Shown here piece by piece: positions 25,946 to 34,281 of a stretch of 64,000 nucleotides of DNA; positions within the stretch are counted from its first letter, which is position 1; the number at the start of each line of letters is the position of its first letter. The translations under genes were made by a program, and so were the position numbers. The notes below the pieces were generated by a model. The model was not told where the DNA came from. It made no database searches and was given only the letters and a program-made list of their open reading frames with translations. Source of the DNA: Duganella sp. CF402. Lineage in GTDB: Bacteria; Pseudomonadota; Gammaproteobacteria; Burkholderiales; Burkholderiaceae_D. The stretch covers positions 186,001 to 250,000 of the forward strand of contig NZ_FOBG01000004.1 in assembly GCF_900109645.1 (NCBI RefSeq), written 5' to 3'.

Positions 25946-26653
25946 TTAAACACCCAATAGCTCGGTCAATACCGGCATCTTGGCGCTCAATTCAGATGCA
26001 ACAAACGTCTCCACGATCTGACCGTGTTCCATCACATAAAACCGGTCCGCCAGCGGGGCGGCAAACCGGAAATTCTGTTCCACCATGACGATGGTGTAGC
26101 CCTTCGATTTCAGCGTGGTAATCATGCGCGCCAAGCCTTGCACAATCACCGGCGCCAGCCCTTCGGAAATTTCATCGAGCAGCAGCAGGCGCGCGCCGGT
26201 GCGCAGGATGCGCGCCACCGCCAGCATCTGCTGCTCGCCGCCCGACAGCCGCGTGCCCTGGCTGTGCTTGCGCTCTTCCAGATTCGGGAACATCGCATAA
26301 ATTTCCGCCACTGACATGCCCTTGTCCGCACCATTCAAATGCGGCGGCAGCATCAGATTTTCTTCGGTCGACAGTGAAGAAAAAATGCCGCGCTCTTCAG
26401 GGCAGTAGCCGATGCCGAGGTGGGCGATTTTATGCGTCTGCAAGCCGATCGCTTCATTGCCGTTGACCTTGATCGAGCCCTTGCGCGCGCCGGTCAGGCC
26501 CATGATGGCGCGCAGCGTGGTGGTGCGGCCGGCGCCATTGCGGCCGAGCAGTGTCACCACTTCGCCCGGCTGCACCGTCATGTTGACGTTGTGCAGGATG
26601 TGCGATTCGCCGTACCACGCCTGCAGGTTGGAGATTTCCAGAGCGGCCGTCAT
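25946..26653 (-). CDS. livF: ABC transporter ATP-binding protein (LivF)
   Basis: A 235-residue ATPase. The ABC signature RLSGGEQQMLAVAR and the Walker B region LLLLDEISEGLAP are canonical. The P-loop reads GRNGAGRTTTLRA, with Arg where the invariant Lys is expected. The DNA codon is CGC, so this is not a reading ambiguity. Arg at this site may be a lineage variant of LivF rather than a defect (uncertain). The start codon overlaps the livG stop by one base. Confidence 0.92.
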   Translation of the reverse strand: MTAALEISNLQAWYGESHILHNVNMTVQPGEVVTLLGRNGAGRTTTLRAIMGLTGARKGSIKVNGNEAIGLQTHKIAHLGIGYCPEERGIFSSLSTEENLMLPPHLNGADKGMSVAEIYAMFPNLEERKHSQGTRLSGGEQQMLAVARILRTGARLLLLDEISEGLAPVIVQGLARMITTLKSKGYTIVMVEQNFRFAAPLADRFYVMEHGQIVETFVASELSAKMPVLTELLGV

Positions 26654-27423
26654 CAGTGCGCTCCTTCCAGAACAGCGGCTTCCGTGCCCATGTAGGCTTC
26701 CATCACTTGCGGGTTGGTCGAGACCTCGGCGTAGGTGCCTTCGGCCAGCATGGCGCCGCGCTGCAGCACCGAGATTTTGTCGCAGATGCCGGACACCACT
26801 TTCATATTGTGTTCGACCATCAAAATGGTGCGGCCGGCCGATACTTTTTTGATCAGCTCGGTCACACGATGCACATCCTCGTGGCCCATGCCCTGGGTCG
26901 GTTCGTCGAGCAGCATCAGCTCCGGTTCCATCGCCAGGGTGGTGGCGATTTCCAGCGCGCGCTTGCGGCCGTAAGGCATATCGACCGTGATGGTGTCGGC
27001 AAATTCGGTGAGGTCGACTTCCGCCAGCAGCTGCATGGCGCGGTCGTTGAGCTTGTCCAGTGCGCGTTCGCTTTGCCAGAAAAAGAAGCTGCTGCCGAGC
27101 TGGCGCTGCAAGCCTATGCGGACATTTTGCAACACCGTCAGGTGCGGGAATACGGCCGAAATCTGGAAGGAGCGGATCACGCCCATGCGGGCGATCTGCG
27201 CCGGCCGGGCGGACGTAATGTCATTGCCGTTGAACAGGATCTGGCCAGAGGTGGGGACCAGGAACTTGGTCAACAAATTGAAGCATGTGGTTTTACCGGC
27301 CCCGTTGGGACCGATCAGCGCATGGATGTGGCCACGCTGTACTTTTAGATTCACATCATTGACCGCGGTAAAACCCTTGAATTCCTTGGTCAAGTGCTTT
27401 GTTTCCAAGATAACGTCGGACAT
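26653..27423 (-). CDS. livG: ABC transporter ATP-binding protein (LivG)
   Basis: A 256-residue ATPase with a canonical Walker A GPNGAGKTTCFNLLT, a Walker B ELMLLDEPTQGMGHED and the C-terminal LivG-type tail ending YMGTEAAVLEGAH. The signature loop reads MPYGRKRALEIATTLA in place of LSGGQ, common in this subfamily. It is the first gene of livG-F-J-H-M-hydrolase. The promoter probably lies in the A+T-rich 106 bases upstream. Confidence 0.94.
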   Translation of the reverse strand: MSDVILETKHLTKEFKGFTAVNDVNLKVQRGHIHALIGPNGAGKTTCFNLLTKFLVPTSGQILFNGNDITSARPAQIARMGVIRSFQISAVFPHLTVLQNVRIGLQRQLGSSFFFWQSERALDKLNDRAMQLLAEVDLTEFADTITVDMPYGRKRALEIATTLAMEPELMLLDEPTQGMGHEDVHRVTELIKKVSAGRTILMVEHNMKVVSGICDKISVLQRGAMLAEGTYAEVSTNPQVMEAYMGTEAAVLEGAH

Positions 27424-27529
27424 CCTGTCTCCTTGTTATTCTTTTCAAAGTACTAAAGTTTTCTAGATCATACACAGTAACAAATTAGCTAACAATACAG
27501 TATAACTACGGTTGATTTTTGATCTAAAT

Positions 27530-29140
27530 TCAGACGGAACGGATTAGTTGTGCAGCTTTTTCCGCAATCATGATCGTGGGGGAATTGGTGTTGCCGGAGG
27601 TGATGAACGGCATGACGGACGCATCCACAACGCGCAAGCCGGCCACGCCTTTCACGCGCAACTGGCTGTCGACCACGGCGTTCGGATCGTCGGCGCGGCC
27701 CATCTTGCAGGTGCCGACCGGATGGAAAATCGTGGTGCCAATGGCGCCGGCAGCGTCGGCCAACTCTTCCTCGGTGCGATAGTGCAGGCCCGGCTTGTAT
27801 TCTTCCGGCGCATACTGTTGCAACGCCGGCGCGGCGACGATCTTGCGCGTCAGCGCGAGCGCTTCGGCCGCGACCTTGCGGTCTTCCGGCGTGCTCAAAT
27901 ACATGGGCGAGATTTTTGGCGGCGCGTACGAATCGGCGCTGGCGATGCGCACGTGGCCGCGCGAGGTCGGCCGCAGATTGCACACGCTGGCCGTGAAAGC
28001 AGGGAAGGTGTGCAAAGGCTCGCCGAATTTTTCCAGCGACAGCGGCTGCACGTGGTACTGCAAATTCGGCGTCTGTTCGCTGGCGCTGGAACGCGCAAAC
28101 GCGCCCAATTGCGACGGCGCCATCGACATCGGCCCGCTCTGGAACAGCGCATACTCGAGGCCGATGCGCGCCTTGCCGAACCAGCTGGACGCCATTGTGT
28201 TCAACGTACGCGCGCTACTGCCGAGCTTGTAGATCATGCGCAGTTGCAGATGGTCTTGCAGGTTTTCACCCACACCCGGCAGGTCGACCAACGGCGCGAT
28301 GCCAAGCTCGTGCAAACGCGCCGCCGGCCCGATGCCGGAGCACTGCAAAATCTGCGGACTTCCAACGGCGCCAGCCGCCAACAGGGTTTCTTTGTGCGCG
28401 ATAGCGAAATATTGCGAGCCGCCGCCGGTGAAAATCACGCCCTTGCAAACGCCCTCTTCAATCTGCAAACGTTCCACGTGGCAGCCGGTCATGATGGTCA
28501 GGTTGGGGCGGCGCGACGCCGGTTTTAAAAATGCTTTGGCCGTGTTCCAGCGGATGCCGCGTTTTTGATTGACTTCAAAATAGCCGCAGCCGGCGTTGTC
28601 GCCGCGATTGAAATCGTCGACTTTCTCGATGCCGGTTTGCTCGGCGGCGTCACGGAAAGCGTCCAGGATCTGCCACGACAAACGCTGCTTTTCCACGCGC
28701 CACAGGCCGCCTTCGCCGTGGAATTCCGACGCGCCACCGTGGTAATCCTCGCTCTTCCTGAACAGCGGCAGCACAGACTCCCAGCGCCAGCTATCGTCGC
28801 CGGTCAGCGCGGCCCAGCGGTCGTAATCGTTGGCTTGGCCACGCATGTAAATCATGCCGTTGATGGAAGAACTGCCACCCAGCACTTTGCCGCGCGGATA
28901 GAGCAAGCTGCGGCCGCCGAGTCCGGGATCGGCTTCGGTACGGAAGCGCCAGTCGGTGCGGGGATTATCGATGCAATGCAAATAGCCAACCGGGATATGG
29001 ATCCACACATAATCGTCGCGGCCGCCTGCTTCAAGCAGCAGGACTTGTTTATCCTTGTCGGCACTGAGCCGGTTAGCCAATACGCAGCCAGCCGAGCCTG
29101 CGCCTATGATGATGTAATCGTAGCTTCCTGCTGATTCCAA
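27530..29140 (-). CDS. GMC-family FAD oxidoreductase
   Basis: A 536-residue flavoprotein of the glucose-methanol-choline family. The N-terminal FAD motif YIIIGAGSAGCVLANRLS is followed by GMC signature 1 (KVLGGSSSINGMIYMRG) and signature 2 (GAVGSPQILQCSGIGPA); the C-terminal segment FHPVGTCKMG holds the catalytic His. Choline, PEG or alkyl alcohols are possible substrates. TTG at 29140 is the only sensible start, with GGAGG a few bases before it. It follows the nitronate monooxygenase gene by 10 bases, likely co-transcribed. Confidence 0.9.
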   Translation of the reverse strand: MESAGSYDYIIIGAGSAGCVLANRLSADKDKQVLLLEAGGRDDYVWIHIPVGYLHCIDNPRTDWRFRTEADPGLGGRSLLYPRGKVLGGSSSINGMIYMRGQANDYDRWAALTGDDSWRWESVLPLFRKSEDYHGGASEFHGEGGLWRVEKQRLSWQILDAFRDAAEQTGIEKVDDFNRGDNAGCGYFEVNQKRGIRWNTAKAFLKPASRRPNLTIMTGCHVERLQIEEGVCKGVIFTGGGSQYFAIAHKETLLAAGAVGSPQILQCSGIGPAARLHELGIAPLVDLPGVGENLQDHLQLRMIYKLGSSARTLNTMASSWFGKARIGLEYALFQSGPMSMAPSQLGAFARSSASEQTPNLQYHVQPLSLEKFGEPLHTFPAFTASVCNLRPTSRGHVRIASADSYAPPKISPMYLSTPEDRKVAAEALALTRKIVAAPALQQYAPEEYKPGLHYRTEEELADAAGAIGTTIFHPVGTCKMGRADDPNAVVDSQLRVKGVAGLRVVDASVMPFITSGNTNSPTIMIAEKAAQLIRSV

Positions 29141-29150
29141 ACCGCCTCCG

Positions 29151-30188
29151 TTATTGTGCGCTGATCTCCGCCAGCAAAGTCTCCACCAGTTTCGCCGCCG
29201 GCATCGGCCGCGCCCGCGCCACGCCTGTACCGCACCAGAGCGACATCAGTTCGCTGTCGCCACGCTTGGCCGCCTCTGCACGGATTGGCGAAGTTAGCGC
29301 ATTTTGAATAGGATATGGCGGCAGTTGTCGCTCGATAGGGGCCATTTCGCGCATGAAGCGATTTTCCAGGCCGCGCGCATAGCGACCGGAAAACCCTCTA
29401 GTTAACCGCGTCGGATGACTCCCAGCGTTGAGCAAACGCTGCTTGTACGCCGGGTTGACGGTGGCTTCGTCGGTTACCAGGAACGCCGTTCCCATTTGCA
29501 CCGCTTGCGCCCCAGCATTCAGAGCGCGCTTGATATCGGCGCCGTCCATGATGCCGCCCGCCGCGATCACCGGAATCTTCACCGCTGCCAGTACTGCCGG
29601 TAACAGCTCAAACACACCCAGCGTGGCATCTTCCTGTGCACCAATGAATGTGCCGCGATGTCCGCCCGACTCCACGCCGGAAGCAACCACGGCATCGGCG
29701 CCACTGTTTTCCCAGGCCAGAGCTTCATCAACATGCGTAATCGTGCCAATGACGAAAATACCCGCGTCATGCAAACGCTGAATTTGCTGGGCGCTGAGAA
29801 TGCCCACGGTAAAACTGGCCACTGCCGGCCGCAATTCGAGCAGCGTTTCAAACTGCGCCGAGAAATCTTCGCACCACTTTGCCGGCGTCGGCAATTCGGT
29901 CCAGCCAAACGAAGACCAGTACGGTTTCAACCACTCTTTGGCCTGTTCAACCTCGGCATCCGTTGGTTTGGGCGTGTCCTGTGCGAAGAAATTCAGGCAA
30001 AAAGGCCGGTCAGTCAGCGCCCGGATCTGGGCAGTCTGCGCGCGGATTGTGTCCGGCGATAACAAACAACAAGCCAACGAACCCAAAGCGCCAGCGTTGG
30101 ACACCGCAGCCACCTGCGCCGGCGTGTTAAACCCGCCGGCAGTCGGCCCCTGGATGATGGGATGCGGAAAAATGGATGCGAGCGTCAT
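29151..30188 (-). CDS. nitronate monooxygenase family protein (FMN-dependent)
   Basis: A 345-residue TIM-barrel flavoprotein that oxidises alkyl nitronates to carbonyl and nitrite. Motifs include the N-terminal PIIQGPTAGGFNTPAQVAAVSNAGALGSL, given here only as a landmark for FMN binding, then VVASGVESGGHRGTF and VIAAGGIMDGADIKRALNAGA, which form the phosphate-binding loop. The ATG at 30188 follows AGGGG and replaces an upstream in-frame TTG. Upstream lies the first of two related DnaA-box-rich intergenic segments. Confidence 0.88.
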   Translation of the reverse strand: MTLASIFPHPIIQGPTAGGFNTPAQVAAVSNAGALGSLACCLLSPDTIRAQTAQIRALTDRPFCLNFFAQDTPKPTDAEVEQAKEWLKPYWSSFGWTELPTPAKWCEDFSAQFETLLELRPAVASFTVGILSAQQIQRLHDAGIFVIGTITHVDEALAWENSGADAVVASGVESGGHRGTFIGAQEDATLGVFELLPAVLAAVKIPVIAAGGIMDGADIKRALNAGAQAVQMGTAFLVTDEATVNPAYKQRLLNAGSHPTRLTRGFSGRYARGLENRFMREMAPIERQLPPYPIQNALTSPIRAEAAKRGDSELMSLWCGTGVARARPMPAAKLVETLLAEISAQ

Positions 30189-30221
30189 CAATTCCCCTCT
30201 TTACCCTTGTGGATAACCATA

Positions 30222-30414
30222 TGGATATCCACAGGTGCCAAATGTGAGTAAACAAAGCGATTTTGGGGATGGCTTTTTTTATCCCAAAACAGTTCTTCGC
30301 CCATACAAGGTTTACGCGCCGCCTTATGCAGCCTGTAAACGCCTGATTCTAATCCAAAATGGGCACTTATCCACAGAAACCTGTCTGTGTTAACAACTAT
30401 CACTATTTTTATAT
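30222..30414. repeat. DnaA-box-rich intergenic repeat, copy A
   Basis: This shares five ordered blocks with copy B at 33200-33391: TGGATATCCACAGG (30222), CTTATGCAGC (30323), TGTAAAC (30334), ACTTATCCACAG (30365) and CACTATTTTTATAT (30401). Four of the five lie at offsets within one base of those in copy B (0, 112, 143, 179 here). It contains an exact DnaA box TTATCCACA at 30367-30375, another in reverse at 30208-30216 just outside, and a near match at 30225-30233. It fills most of the 289-base gap before the GGDEF/EAL gene. Confidence 0.88.
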
Positions 30415-30477
30415 CTACGTCTTTAAAGTAAACCGATATACTGACTTTGCAAACAAACAGTCCCTGCGGGAGCCGTT

Positions 30478-33198
30478 TTGTCCTCCTACCGCAAAAATCC
30501 CAGGTCGCCTGCATATTTGCGGTTTCGGCGACGTTTGATCACCGGCCTTTTTCTGATGGCAACCCTTGCCATTGCCGTCGTGGTCAGCCAGTTCCACACT
30601 TCCTACGTCGAACGCGAACTCGCCGTTCAATCCCAGACCGAGCATTACGTGAAAGCGATGGAAGCCCACGTGATTTACTCGATTCAGTCGGTGGATTTGT
30701 CGCTGATCGGCTTCGCCAATGCCATCAAAGTTTTGCCTGCAAAGCAAAGCCAGTCTCCGGAAACCATTTCTGCCCTGCTTTCTTCACGCGGATCCAGTTT
30801 CGACAGCGACTACTGGATCACCTTCATTGATCCCAAAGGCAATGCGATTGCAAATTCCACTGGTTCCGACATCACAGGAACGTCCTACGCAGACCGCGAC
30901 TATTTCAAAGCGCATGTCGACAATTCCAGCAAAGGCAAGCTGTTCATAGGCGAGCCTTCGATCGGCAGAATCAGCAAACAGAAGCTGTTTTTCATCAGTC
31001 GTCGCGTGGAAAGTGCAAAAGGCGAGTTCCTAGGCGTCGTCGTAGCACCGCTCAGCATCGAGCGTTACGTCAAAGTCTTTGAAAATTCGCGGTTTAATTC
31101 CGACATCTCGATGACGCTGGTACATGGCAACGGCAAAATCATCGCCCGCGCACCGCTGTTCGAGCGGGCATTCGGACGCGACATCGGCGATAGCGCCCTG
31201 TTTGACAATGTGCGCCAGGCCAACTCCGGAACGTACAAGACGCTGAGCAGGATCGACAATGTCGTAAGGGTTTTCAGCTATCGCGTGATTGACGGATTAC
31301 CGCTCATCATGGTGGTCGGCAGCAACGACACCGAATCGGCGCGTCTGCTGCTGCGGAATTACCAGGTCGCCGGAGGCGGTCTGACGATTTTGCTGTTGCT
31401 GATGATGGGTGCCGGCCATTTTTCCCTGCGCACCTACACCCGGCAGGAAGAACGCGAGTTGCGCTATCGCGCCTTGTACACCGCCAGCCGGGAAATGGAA
31501 AAAAAACTGCTGGCCAACGAAGAATCCCTGAAGCTGACCGCCCTGCTGTTCCAGAACAGCGGCGAGGGCATGATGGTGACCGATGCCGACGGCGTCATCC
31601 TGACCGTGAACCCGGCATTTTCCCTGCTCAGCGGCTACACCGAGAAAGAACTCGTTGGCCATCGCAGTTATGAACTCACTTCCAGCCGCAACGACAAGGA
31701 ATTTTTCGGCCGCATGTTCGAATGCGTGACCAAATCCGGCTACTGGAAGGGCGAATTGTGGCAGCGCAATCGCGATGGCGAGGAATACCTGGTCTCGATG
31801 CTGATCAACACGGTCTACGATGAGCAGGGAAATCCGTTCCGCTACGTCGCTTTGCTCAGCGATATCACCCAGAAAAAAGCGTCTGAAGAACTGATGTGGC
31901 GCCAAGCTAACTTTGACGCCCTCACTGGCCTGCCCAACCGGCGCATGTTCCATGAGCATCTACGCCAGGAAATGAAAAAAACCGACCGCTCGCAGCTGCC
32001 GATGGCGCTGGTGTTCGTCGACCTGGACCATTTCAAGGAAATCAACGATACGCTGGGGCACGACAAAGGCGATGTCCTGCTCAAAGAAGTGGCAACGCGG
32101 CTCTCCAGTTCGGTTCGCAGCACCGATACCGTAGCGCGATTGGGTGGCGACGAGTTCACTGTCATCCTGAGCGAACTGCGCAATGCCGGCGATGTCGTCC
32201 GCACAGCGCAGGAAATTCTGAAGAAAATGAGCACGCCGTTCCAGCTGGGCGAAGACATTGCTCATATTTCAAGCAGCCTCGGCATCACTTTGTACCCGGA
32301 AGACGGCAAGGATGCTGAAACTTTAATCAAAAACGCCGATCAGGCCATGTACGCGGCCAAGCAGCAGGGCCGCAACCGCTTCAACTACTTCGCGCCCTTC
32401 ATGCAGGAAGCCACGCGCGAGCGCATGAGTCTGGTCACCGAATTGCGCGACGCGGTAGCGCGCGATGAACTGCGCATCCTGTACCAGCCGATTATCGACC
32501 TGGTCAGCGGCGCTATCGTCAAGGCAGAGGCGCTGGTTCGCTGGCAGCATCCAAGCCGTGGGCTGCTGAACCCAGCCGAATTCATTGGCGTTGCCGAAAG
32601 CAGCGGCATGATTGTCGGCATTGGCGACTGGGTTTTCCGTCAAGCGGCGCGTGAAGTGCAGAAACTGCAGGCGCTGAGCTCCCCGAGTTTCCAAATCAGC
32701 GTGAACAAATCGGCCTGGCAGTTCCGCGATGACGGCAGCAATTACCAGGAATGGCTGAATTTTCTGCAAGAACTGCGGCTGAGTCCGAACAGCATCATCA
32801 TCGAGGTCACTGAAAGCCTGCTGTTGGAGACGGCCAACAACAATTCCGACAGCGTTCTGGCCTTCCAGCATGCCCATATGCAGCTTTCACTCGACGATTT
32901 TGGCTCCGGACACTGTTCCGTGGCATTCCTCAAGCGCTTTTCCATCGATTACATCAAGATCGACCCGGCTTTTGTCCACCAAGGGACGGATGGCATGTTG
33001 ATTTGTGAGGCGATTATTGCAATGGCACACAAGTTGGACATCAAAGTCATCGCCGAAGGCATAGAAACACAGCAACAACTGACCGCTTTGACAGCTGCCG
33101 GATGCGATTTAGGGCAGGGATACCTGTTCTCCAGACCGATTTCGGGCGAAGAATTGGAAAAACAGCTACAAAAACAGTGCTCGCCTGTGTATAAGTGA
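30478..33198 (+). CDS. membrane Cache-PAS-GGDEF-EAL c-di-GMP enzyme
   Basis: A 906-residue sensor. TM1 is about 20-37, a periplasmic Cache-like domain spans about 40-290 (YWITFIDPKGN... ADRDYF), and TM2 about 296-313. A cytoplasmic PAS domain is at 355-465, GGDEF at 475-635 with an intact GGDEF (556-560), and EAL at 645-895 with intact EAL (684-686), DDFGSG (806-811), KID and AEGIE. Both synthesis and hydrolysis of c-di-GMP are therefore possible. The start is TTG at 30478, supported by GGGAG; no nearby ATG fits. It lies between two related ~190-bp intergenic segments. Confidence 0.92.
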   Translation: MSSYRKNPRSPAYLRFRRRLITGLFLMATLAIAVVVSQFHTSYVERELAVQSQTEHYVKAMEAHVIYSIQSVDLSLIGFANAIKVLPAKQSQSPETISALLSSRGSSFDSDYWITFIDPKGNAIANSTGSDITGTSYADRDYFKAHVDNSSKGKLFIGEPSIGRISKQKLFFISRRVESAKGEFLGVVVAPLSIERYVKVFENSRFNSDISMTLVHGNGKIIARAPLFERAFGRDIGDSALFDNVRQANSGTYKTLSRIDNVVRVFSYRVIDGLPLIMVVGSNDTESARLLLRNYQVAGGGLTILLLLMMGAGHFSLRTYTRQEERELRYRALYTASREMEKKLLANEESLKLTALLFQNSGEGMMVTDADGVILTVNPAFSLLSGYTEKELVGHRSYELTSSRNDKEFFGRMFECVTKSGYWKGELWQRNRDGEEYLVSMLINTVYDEQGNPFRYVALLSDITQKKASEELMWRQANFDALTGLPNRRMFHEHLRQEMKKTDRSQLPMALVFVDLDHFKEINDTLGHDKGDVLLKEVATRLSSSVRSTDTVARLGGDEFTVILSELRNAGDVVRTAQEILKKMSTPFQLGEDIAHISSSLGITLYPEDGKDAETLIKNADQAMYAAKQQGRNRFNYFAPFMQEATRERMSLVTELRDAVARDELRILYQPIIDLVSGAIVKAEALVRWQHPSRGLLNPAEFIGVAESSGMIVGIGDWVFRQAAREVQKLQALSSPSFQISVNKSAWQFRDDGSNYQEWLNFLQELRLSPNSIIIEVTESLLLETANNNSDSVLAFQHAHMQLSLDDFGSGHCSVAFLKRFSIDYIKIDPAFVHQGTDGMLICEAIIAMAHKLDIKVIAEGIETQQQLTALTAAGCDLGQGYLFSRPISGEELEKQLQKQCSPVYK

Positions 33199-33199
33199 C

Positions 33200-33391
33200 T
33201 GGATATCCACAGGATGAGATGTGACCAAGCGTCTCTTTTGACCACAGGCACTTATTTTATCCAGAAACTGTTCCTGAACTGATACAGCGCTTATGCAGCG
33301 TGTTGTTTACGCTGTAAACAAATGATTTGTAAACGTATACATGACTTATCCACAGCTATTTGCACGTTTACTATTACCACTATTTTTATAT
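33200..33391. repeat. DnaA-box-rich intergenic repeat, copy B
   Basis: Copy B of the segment described at 30222. The same five blocks occur at 33200, 33290, 33313, 33344 and 33378 (offsets 0, 90, 113, 144, 178). It contains an exact TTATCCACA at 33346-33354 and near matches at 33203-33211 and 33257-33265. It occupies the first half of the 354-base gap between the GGDEF/EAL gene and mtnN. The second half, 33392-33552, is A+T-rich; I see no gene or terminator in it. Confidence 0.88.
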
Positions 33392-33552
33392 AAACCTTTT
33401 GTAAACAACTAAAAGCATTGAATTAAACGGCTACTCGCCGTCTGGAAACCATCTAGCCATCAAAAAACGCCTTAAAATTCATTTTTTTCGCTACGCGATG
33501 TGGAAAAGACCGTTGATCTCCACAAGCAAGCTCGCAAAATTCAAGGAAAAAC

Positions 33553-34239
33553 ATGCGTTTAGGCATCATTAGTGCGTTGGCTGAAGAACAGCAGGGGCTG
33601 ATAGAAGCCCTTGAGAGCCCTTCTAAGCACTTTTATGGGATGAGGGAGTACAGCAGCGGAAAACTCTGGGAAATCGACGCTGTGTGCGTTTTATCGCGTA
33701 TAGGCAAGGTTGCAGCGGCAATGACAGCTGCAACTCTTGTGGAAAAGTTCGGAGTTACCCACATTGTCTTCACGGGCGTTGCTGGAAGCGGGGATAAAAA
33801 CGTTAAGGTTGGCGATATCGTGGTGGCTGACTCGCTGCTTCAACATGATTTCGATGCCAGTCCACTGTTTCCGAGGCATGAAATCCCGCTGACTGGCCTG
33901 TCGCGCTTTGCGACTGACGTTGCTTTGACCGAGAGATTAGCTGGCGCTGCTGGGCAAATTACGCGTGTGCATCGCGGTTTGATTGCCAGCGGTGATCAGT
34001 TTATAGGCAAATTGAGCCAAATTCAGGCGCTGAAAGCGGAATTGCCTGATTTATTGGCCGTGGAAATGGAAGGCGCAGCAGTGGCGCAAGTGTGTTTCGA
34101 GCTTGGCATTCCGTTTGCCGTGATTCGAACGATTTCCGACAACGCCAACGATGACGCGGCCGTCGATTTCATGCATTTCATCAAAACGGTAGCCTCGCGC
34201 TACGCGTTTGATGTGATTCAAAACTTCTGCAAGTCGTAA
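33553..34239 (+). CDS. mtnN: 5'-methylthioadenosine/S-adenosylhomocysteine nucleosidase
   Basis: Cleaves adenine from MTA, SAH and 5'-deoxyadenosine, recycling by-products of polyamine synthesis and methylation (228 residues). SALAEEQ near residues 8-14 carries the Glu that helps position the catalytic water; MEGAAVAQV holds the ribose-binding Met-Glu; SDNAND has the catalytic Asp. AAGGA lies before the ATG. A strong terminator follows. Its role fits functionally with the AdoMet decarboxylase at the left end, whose pathway releases MTA. Confidence 0.93.
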   Translation: MRLGIISALAEEQQGLIEALESPSKHFYGMREYSSGKLWEIDAVCVLSRIGKVAAAMTAATLVEKFGVTHIVFTGVAGSGDKNVKVGDIVVADSLLQHDFDASPLFPRHEIPLTGLSRFATDVALTERLAGAAGQITRVHRGLIASGDQFIGKLSQIQALKAELPDLLAVEMEGAAVAQVCFELGIPFAVIRTISDNANDDAAVDFMHFIKTVASRYAFDVIQNFCKS

Positions 34240-34266
34240 AAAAAGCCGGGAGAACCCGGCTTTTTG
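34237..34266. terminator. bidirectional Rho-independent terminator
   Basis: Stem GCCGGG / CCCGGC with an AGAA loop, flanked by A-run and T-run. It can end mtnN (+) and putA (-). Confidence 0.93.
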
Positions 34267-34281
34267 CTTTCCAACGACTTT

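Noticed and set aside
28471..28484. parS-like GTTCCACGTGG inside the GMC oxidoreductase gene
   Set aside because: Right half diverges from consensus; probably chance.
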